DNA from: an uncultured Thermomicrobiales bacterium
Lineage (GTDB): Bacteria; Chloroflexota; Chloroflexia; Thermomicrobiales; UBA6265
NCBI GenBank assembly: GCA_902806365.1
Contig: CADCWJ010000095.1
Location: 1 to 10,653, forward strand
Length of the DNA: 10,653 bases
Reading direction: 5' to 3'
A program made the position numbers and the translations under genes. Below, one piece after another: positions 6,700-10,653 of the stretch (positions are counted from its first letter, which is position 1; every line of letters begins with the position of its first letter). The notes under the pieces are model-generated. The model saw nothing but the letters and a program-made list of their open reading frames with translations. It was not told the DNA's origin and did not search any database.

Positions 6700-7413
6700 G
6701 TGCCGATCCTCTCTGCGCTTCGTCGCCTGATCTTTCCAGACCGAGCCGCCAGCGCCTCACCGACCGACGAGGATACCTCTGCCATGCCCGCTGATCCGAA
6801 TGCGAAACCGGACGTGCGCGTTGTCGTCGGGCTTGGGAATCCGGGTGGCCGCTACGCCGATACCCGGCACAATCTCGGCTTCTTCGTGATCGACGAGCTG
6901 GCGAAGCGGGTGTCGGCGCCGGAATCCCGGCGACGGTTCAAGGCCGAGGTAAGCGAGGCGCGGCGCGCTGGCGGGCGGTTCATCCTGGTCAAGCCGCAAA
7001 CCTACATGAACGAGAGCGGGGTCGCGGTCCGGGAAGTGACCAACTGGTACAAGGCCGCGCCGCAGCAGGTGCTGATCGTGGTCGACGACCTCGACATTCC
7101 GTTCGGGCAAATCCGGATCCGGGCGCGCGGGAGCGCGGGCGGCCACAACGGGCTCAAGTCGATCTTTGGCATGCTCGGAACGCAGGAGATCGCCCGGCTC
7201 CGGGTCGGGATCGGACGGGGTACGAACGCGCCCATCGCGCACGTCCTGTCGCGCTTCGCGCCGTCGGAACGGGAAGACCTGGCCCGGATCGTGAGCACGG
7301 CGGCGGACCTGGCCGAGATCTGGCACGATCGCGGCATTCTCGAAGCGATGAACATCGGCAACGATCCAGCGAACCAGCCGCTCGTCGACCGGAGCGCCGG
7401 CGGGTCCCCCTGA
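6700..7413 (+). CDS. pth: peptidyl-tRNA hydrolase
   Basis: Pth cleaves the ester bond of peptidyl-tRNA released from stalled ribosomes, recycling tRNA. The core starts at VVVGLGNPGGRYADTRHNLG with N47 and the catalytic H57. KPQTYMNESG (99-107, N104), VVDDLDIPFG (127-136, D129) and GSAGGHNGLKSI (144-155, N150) are all present, so every active-site residue is intact. Two starts are possible. GTG at 6700 has GGAG six bases upstream and adds VPILSALRRLIFPD, giving 237 residues. ATG at 6784 has a GAGG about 11 bases upstream and gives 209. I favour the GTG on ribosome-site spacing and G/C third positions, with moderate certainty. It heads the plus operon, and the next gene starts 15 bases after its stop. 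Confidence 0.95.
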   Translation: MPILSALRRLIFPDRAASASPTDEDTSAMPADPNAKPDVRVVVGLGNPGGRYADTRHNLGFFVIDELAKRVSAPESRRRFKAEVSEARRAGGRFILVKPQTYMNESGVAVREVTNWYKAAPQQVLIVVDDLDIPFGQIRIRARGSAGGHNGLKSIFGMLGTQEIARLRVGIGRGTNAPIAHVLSRFAPSEREDLARIVSTAADLAEIWHDRGILEAMNIGNDPANQPLVDRSAGGSP

Positions 7414-7418
7414 GGGAT

Positions 7419-7423
7419 GGGAG
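7419..7423 (+). promoter_or_regulatory. ribosome binding site that sets the ATG start at 7429
   Basis: GGGAG sits five bases before the ATG at 7429. The earlier in-frame ATG at 7417 overlaps this site and has GAGGG with no spacer, which is too close for initiation. Confidence 0.6.
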
Positions 7424-7428
7424 CGACG

Positions 7429-8325
7429 ATGGAACGGGATTCAAACGAGCACCTTGCGCGGGACGGTGCCGCGGCGATCGTGACGATCGGCGTCGTTGGC
7501 GCCGGCACGATGGGCGGCGGGATCGCCCAGGTCGCGGCGCGAGCCGGGCTGGATGTCGTGCTGATCGATCAGTCGGAAAGCTGGCTGGATCGGGGCCTGG
7601 TGGCGATCACGGCGGACCTCGAACGGCTCGTCACGAAGGAGCGGATCACGGACGAGCGGCGCGACCAGATCCTGGCCCGGATCGAAGGGTCGACCCGGAT
7701 CGAACATCTCGCCGCCTGCGATCTGGTGATCGAGGCGGTCAACGAGTCGCTTCCGACAAAGATCGAGGTGTTCACCAGCGTCTCGGACATCGTCGCCCCC
7801 GAGGTCATCCTGGTCAGCAACACGTCGTCGATCTCGATTACGGCGCTGGCCGGGAGCGTCGCCAATCCGGAGCGAGTGGCCGGGATGCACTTCTTCAATC
7901 CGGTCCCGGTGATGAAGCTGGTCGAGGTGATCCGGGGGTTGCAGAGCAGCGACGAGACGGTGGCCACGGTCATGGCGCTGGCGGAGCGAATCGACAAGAC
8001 GCCGGTGCAGGTGGCCGACGCACCGGGGTTCGTCGCCAACCGGCTGCTGTTGCCGATGATCAACGAGGCGATCTTCTGCCTGTCAGAGGGTGTCGCCACG
8101 GCGGAGGACATCGACAGGGTGATGCGGCTGGGCGCCTCGCACCCGATGGGACCGCTTGCGCTGGCCGACCTGATCGGGCTCGATGTCTGCCTCGGAATCC
8201 TGGAGGTGCTGCACGGCGAGTTCGGGGACAAGTACCGCCCCGCGCCGATGCTGCGGCAGATGGTGGCGGCAGGCCGGCTTGGGCGCAAGAGTGGCGCGGG
8301 GTTCCATGACCATGGTGGCGGCTGA
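7429..8325 (+). CDS. NAD-dependent 3-hydroxyacyl-CoA (3-hydroxybutyryl-CoA) dehydrogenase
   Basis: A cytoplasmic oxidoreductase that interconverts (S)-3-hydroxyacyl-CoA and 3-ketoacyl-CoA with NAD(H), as in beta-oxidation or butyrate/acetoacetyl-CoA metabolism. The Rossmann motif GAGTMGGGIAQ lies at 24-34, with D47 in VVLID suggesting a preference for NAD over NADP. VIEAVNESLPTKIEVF (100-115) and NTSSISIT (131-138) line the active site. H153 in GMHFFNPVPVMKLVEVI, with E166, forms the catalytic dyad. The C-terminal helical domain includes APGFVANRLLLPMINEA and ends in GRKSGAGFHD. ATG at 7429 is chosen because GGGAG (7419-7423) is five bases upstream; the ATG at 7417 has its purine run directly against it. 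The 298-residue length fits the short single-domain family (FadB2/Hbd, 280-300). It precedes the B12 subunit by 21 bases, so it probably serves the same acyl-CoA pathway. Confidence 0.93.
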   Translation: MERDSNEHLARDGAAAIVTIGVVGAGTMGGGIAQVAARAGLDVVLIDQSESWLDRGLVAITADLERLVTKERITDERRDQILARIEGSTRIEHLAACDLVIEAVNESLPTKIEVFTSVSDIVAPEVILVSNTSSISITALAGSVANPERVAGMHFFNPVPVMKLVEVIRGLQSSDETVATVMALAERIDKTPVQVADAPGFVANRLLLPMINEAIFCLSEGVATAEDIDRVMRLGASHPMGPLALADLIGLDVCLGILEVLHGEFGDKYRPAPMLRQMVAAGRLGRKSGAGFHDHGGG

Positions 8326-8346
8326 CCAAAAAGGAGCGGGAGCGAC

Positions 8347-8784
8347 ATGGCAGACGACCCAACCGCTGTCGACGAGCGGCGCCCGATCCGGATCCTCGTC
8401 GCCAAGCCGGGGCTCGACGGCCACGACCGGGGGGCCAAGGTGCTGACCCGGGCGTTCCGGGACGCCGGGTTCGAGGTGATCTACACCGGGCTCTTCCAGA
8501 CCGCCGAGATGATCGCCAACGCCGCCCTCCAGGAAGATGTCGATGTCGTTGGACTGAGTATTCTCTCGGGCGCGCACATGTCGCTCTTCCCGCCAATCAT
8601 GGCCGCGCTGGAGGCCGTGGGTCGCAAGGATGTGCTGGTGGTGGCCGGCGGCACGATTCCCGAGGACGACATCGCGGCGGTCAAGGCGATGGGCGTGGCG
8701 GCGGTCTTTGGACCGGGCACCCCCTTGCAGACCGCGATCGCGTTTGTGCGCGACCATGCGCCGTCGCGCACCGATACGGCCTGA
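8347..8784 (+). CDS. cobalamin-binding small subunit of an acyl-CoA mutase (methylmalonyl-CoA mutase C-terminal type)
   Basis: This stand-alone B12 domain of 145 residues binds adenosylcobalamin base-off/His-on. The signature DGHDRG occupies 24-29, with H26 as the lower cobalt ligand. S71-I-L73 (SILSGAH) and GGTIPEDD (101-108) complete the B12-tail pocket. It would pair with a separate catalytic large subunit, as in archaeal and Chloroflexota split methylmalonyl-CoA mutase or in 2-hydroxyisobutyryl-CoA mutase (HcmB). That large subunit is not in this window. ATG at 8347 has AAGGAG ten bases and GGGAG four bases upstream. meaB starts three bases after its stop. Which mutase it belongs to cannot be decided from the subunit alone; the neighbouring (S)-3-hydroxyacyl-CoA dehydrogenase keeps the 2-hydroxyisobutyryl-CoA option open. 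Confidence 0.9.
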   Translation: MADDPTAVDERRPIRILVAKPGLDGHDRGAKVLTRAFRDAGFEVIYTGLFQTAEMIANAALQEDVDVVGLSILSGAHMSLFPPIMAALEAVGRKDVLVVAGGTIPEDDIAAVKAMGVAAVFGPGTPLQTAIAFVRDHAPSRTDTA

Positions 8785-8787
8785 ACC

Positions 8788-9759
8788 ATGCCCGGCCCCG
8801 ATGCCAGAACCAGCCTCTCGGCGCGGGTGCTCGGCGGTGATCTCGCAGCGCTGGCCCGGCTCCTGACCCGTGTCGAGAATGACGACGTGATCGGCCGCGC
8901 CGCCCTCGCTCATCTCTACCCCCGAGGGGGAAGCGCGCACCTGATCGGAATTACCGGTCCCCCGGGCGCCGGCAAGTCGACGCTGGTGAACGAGATGCTC
9001 CGGGCCTACCGGGCGCGCGGAGCAAAGGTCGCCATCATCGCGATCGACCCAACGAGCCCGCTCACCGGTGGCGCAATGCTTGGCGACCGGATCCGGATGA
9101 CCGAGTGGCACGCCGATCCGGGGGTATTCATCCGGAGCATGGCGTCCCGCCGGTTTGGCGGCGGTCTGGCCCAGAATGCCCTCGCAGTAGCCAACGTCTT
9201 CGACGCCGCCGGCTTCGACCCGGTGATCATCGAGACCGTCGGCACGGGCCAGGATGAGGTCGCGATCGCCCGGCTCGCGCTGACGACCCTTCTGGTCCAG
9301 GTGCCAGGCATGGGCGACGGCGTGCAGACGCTGAAAGCCGGGGCGCTGGAGATCGGCGACATCATCGTGATCGCCAAGGCCGACCGGCCGGAGGCGAGCG
9401 AGCTGGCGAGCGACCTCCGCCGCCTCCGAACGCTGAACTTCGACGACGCAATCGACCCCGGATCGTGGTCTTCACCGGTGGTCAAGACCAGCGCGACCAG
9501 CCGCACCGGAATTGACGACCTGATCGCGGAGATCGAACGACACCGGGAGTGGTTGGCCGCTTCGGGAGAGCTTGATGGGCGTTTGCGCCGAAACGCGACA
9601 ACGGAGCTGGCCAGCCGCGTTCGGTCGGGACTGCTGATGCGATCCAGGGATCGAGCCGGCGAAAGCGGCCAGTTCGAGGCGCTGGTGGACGAGATTACGT
9701 CCAGGGTGCGGACGCCGCAGGCCGCCGCGGAGATTCTTCTGGCGGCGATGGCCAGGTGA
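8788..9759 (+). CDS. meaB: MeaB/ArgK-family GTPase, chaperone of B12-dependent acyl-CoA mutase
   Basis: A G3E-family P-loop GTPase that gates cobalamin loading and protects the mutase from inactivation. The product has 323 residues, typical of the family. Walker A is GPPGAGKST (57-65). IDPTSPLTGGAMLGDRIRM (87-104) carries the magnesium- and switch-region residues, and ETVGTGQDEV (149-158) is the switch near the G3 motif. The G4 base-recognition motif, normally NKAD in this family, reads AKAD (196-199), so its asparagine is alanine (codon GCC). The C-terminal helical arm (about 255-323) is present. ATG lies three bases after the stop of the B12 subunit with no ribosome site of its own, so it is probably translated by coupling. 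The gene ends 13 bases from the convergent larB. Family is secure; whether guanine selectivity is altered is open. Confidence 0.93.
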   Translation: MPGPDARTSLSARVLGGDLAALARLLTRVENDDVIGRAALAHLYPRGGSAHLIGITGPPGAGKSTLVNEMLRAYRARGAKVAIIAIDPTSPLTGGAMLGDRIRMTEWHADPGVFIRSMASRRFGGGLAQNALAVANVFDAAGFDPVIIETVGTGQDEVAIARLALTTLLVQVPGMGDGVQTLKAGALEIGDIIVIAKADRPEASELASDLRRLRTLNFDDAIDPGSWSSPVVKTSATSRTGIDDLIAEIERHREWLAASGELDGRLRRNATTELASRVRSGLLMRSRDRAGESGQFEALVDEITSRVRTPQAAAEILLAAMAR

Positions 9760-9773
9760 ACCGGCTAAACGGT
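9760..9773. other. very short convergent junction
   Basis: Only 13 bases separate the stop of meaB from the stop of larB. ACCG (9760-9763) can pair with CGGT (9770-9773) around GCTAAA, a weak four-pair hairpin without a T-run. There is no room for a normal terminator unless it lies inside a coding end, so the two transcripts probably overlap at their 3' ends. Confidence 0.35.
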
Positions 9774-10564
9774 CAGGGAACCCGGGAGACGGCGGCGCGC
9801 CGCGCGATCAGGGCCGCCATCGAACCAGCCCCGATGCCGTTGTCGATGTTGACGACGGCGATCCCCGGCGCGCAGGACTGGAGCATCGACATCAATGCCC
9901 CCGTCCCGTCACCACCGTAGCCGTAGCCGACACTGACCGGCAGGCCGATGACCGGGATCGGCACCAGCCCGGCAACCACCGCCGGCAACGCGCCATCCAT
10001 TCCCGCCGCGACGATTACCGCGTCGGCGTCGAACGCCACGACATCCTGTAACGGGCGGATCAGCCGGTGCAGCCCAGCGACGCCGACATCGGCGACCCAC
10101 ATTACGTCGCTGCCCATCTCCTCGGCCATCACCTGGGCCTCGCGCGCGACCGGGCGGTCGGACGCGCCGGCACTGATGACGGCAACTCGACCTCCACCCG
10201 GTTCGGGGCGCGCATTGCCGAGCGTGACCAGCGCAATTCGTGCCTCGCTGTCCAGCGACAACGTATAGGCTGGGTCGATCAACCCCGGAAGCTCCGCCGC
10301 CTGCTCAGGACGGACGCGGCTGGCGAGTGCCCGTCCCGACGCGCTCGCAAGATGCATCAACGAGCGGGCCACATCCGCCGTCGTCTTGCGCTCGGCGAGC
10401 ACGACTTCGGGGATACCAGTGCGGCGCGCGCGGTCCGGGTCGAGCCGGAGCCGCGGCGCAGTCTCGCCATCGGCACGAATGTTCTCCGCATCGTTGGCCA
10501 CCGCGTCCGGCTCGGCGGCCAGCGCCCGCCGTATGGCCGCGAACGGATCCTGTGCGGGCCTCAA
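9773..10564 (-). CDS. larB: nickel pincer cofactor biosynthesis protein LarB
   Basis: LarB carboxylates the pyridinium ring of nicotinic acid adenine dinucleotide at C5 and hydrolyses it, the first step to the nickel-pincer nucleotide used by lactate racemase (LarA) and relatives. The 263-residue product has an N-terminal helical part with LDPDRARRTGIPEVVLAERKT (about 41-61). A PurE-like C-terminal domain follows: VISAGASDRPVA (129-140), DVGVAGLHRLI (159-169), AAGMDGALPAVVAGL (186-200), VSVGYGYGG (210-218) and SCAPGIAVVNIDNGIGAG (230-247). C231 is probably the cysteine that attacks the substrate. The start is a TTG at 10564 that overlaps the TGA of the upstream gene as TTGA. No LarA, LarC or LarE is recognisable in the window. 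A PurE (AIR carboxylase) role is excluded by length and by the LarB-type motifs. Confidence 0.92.
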   Translation of the reverse strand: MRPAQDPFAAIRRALAAEPDAVANDAENIRADGETAPRLRLDPDRARRTGIPEVVLAERKTTADVARSLMHLASASGRALASRVRPEQAAELPGLIDPAYTLSLDSEARIALVTLGNARPEPGGGRVAVISAGASDRPVAREAQVMAEEMGSDVMWVADVGVAGLHRLIRPLQDVVAFDADAVIVAAGMDGALPAVVAGLVPIPVIGLPVSVGYGYGGDGTGALMSMLQSCAPGIAVVNIDNGIGAGSMAALIARRAAVSRVP

Positions 10565-10653
10565 GGCTTCGCCACGATCACGGCCGCCTCCGCCATCGCG
10601 AGGTCGATCATTGCGTCATTCTCCAGGGAGGCCGGCTGACGGGAAAGGTGGGC
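10561..10653 (-). CDS. C-terminal end of an unidentified gene upstream of larB
   Basis: The minus strand is open from the right edge to a TGA at 10563-10561. It encodes 30 residues that start AHLSRQPASLENDAM and end in AEAAVIVAKP, with G/C-biased third positions. The stop overlaps the TTG start of larB (TTGA), the same four-base coupling seen between tgt and acpS. This makes it very likely a real gene in the same transcript. The fragment is too short for me to name a family; other lar genes are possible partners but no motif supports one. Confidence 0.6.
   Translation of the reverse strand, partial: AHLSRQPASLENDAMIDLAMAEAAVIVAKP

Noticed and set aside
5886..6794. A 302-codon plus-strand frame with many Val/Ala/Phe residues that looks like membrane segments
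   Set aside because: It is the complement of the Ala/Thr/Lys tail of the TatA/B gene. The hydrophobicity is a by-product of that composition.
8083..9111. A 342-codon minus-strand frame opposite the B12 subunit and meaB
   Set aside because: It is rich in Arg, Gly, His and Asp and has no domain. Both plus-strand genes have complete motifs and ribosome sites or coupling.
1..10653. Search for mobile elements, CRISPR arrays, tRNA genes, toxin-antitoxin pairs or defence genes
   Set aside because: No spaced direct repeats, terminal inverted repeats, transposase motifs or tRNA-like cloverleaf were seen by eye. Every long stretch is explained by a conserved gene.

Overview
This window is a compact, gene-dense piece of a high-GC bacterial chromosome with strongly G/C-biased third codon positions and frequent GTG/TTG starts. 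The genes are ordinary housekeeping and central-metabolism families. There are no rRNA or tRNA genes, insertion sequences, phage genes or CRISPR arrays. The mix suggests Chloroflexota, perhaps a Thermomicrobia-like lineage: a TatA/B protein with a long Ala/Thr/Lys tail, tgt-acpS-nnrD-alr in one operon, a separate small cobalamin-binding acyl-CoA mutase subunit with MeaB, and LarB. That placement is an inference from gene content and was not tested by alignment.

Layout. (1) Positions 1-266 hold a possible gene fragment at the left edge and an upstream region with a consensus sigma70-type promoter (TTGACA, 17 bp, TACAAT) amid several GTAC motifs. (2) Positions 288-818 (+) encode a small helix-turn-helix regulator. 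A bidirectional hairpin terminator at about 876-910 separates it from the convergent operon. (3) Positions 6532 down to 967 (-) form one run: tatA/B-like, tgt, acpS, nnrD, a CBS-pair protein and alr. Stop/start overlaps or tiny gaps join tgt to acpS and the CBS gene to alr. (4) Positions 6533-6699 are the divergent control region. (5) Positions 6700-9759 (+) form a second run: pth, a 3-hydroxyacyl-CoA dehydrogenase, a B12-binding acyl-CoA mutase small subunit and meaB. (6) Positions 9773-10653 (-) hold larB and, overlapping its start, the C-terminus of an unidentified gene that runs off the right edge.

How the genes fit together. The minus operon combines protein export (Tat), tRNA modification (queuosine), carrier-protein activation (AcpS), NAD(P)H repair (NnrD) and D-alanine supply (Alr). 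The plus operon joins peptidyl-tRNA recycling to an acyl-CoA module. An NAD-dependent 3-hydroxyacyl-CoA dehydrogenase sits next to a B12 domain subunit and its G-protein chaperone, but the large catalytic mutase subunit is not in the window. This could belong to methylmalonyl-CoA metabolism or to a 2-hydroxyisobutyryl-CoA / (S)-3-hydroxybutyryl-CoA mutase route. LarB belongs to nickel-pincer cofactor synthesis, but no other recognisable lar gene is visible.

I found no convincing new system. The points most worth checking are the mutase-module substrate, the altered G4 motif of MeaB, the insertion in NnrD, and the GTAC-rich promoter of the orphan regulator.
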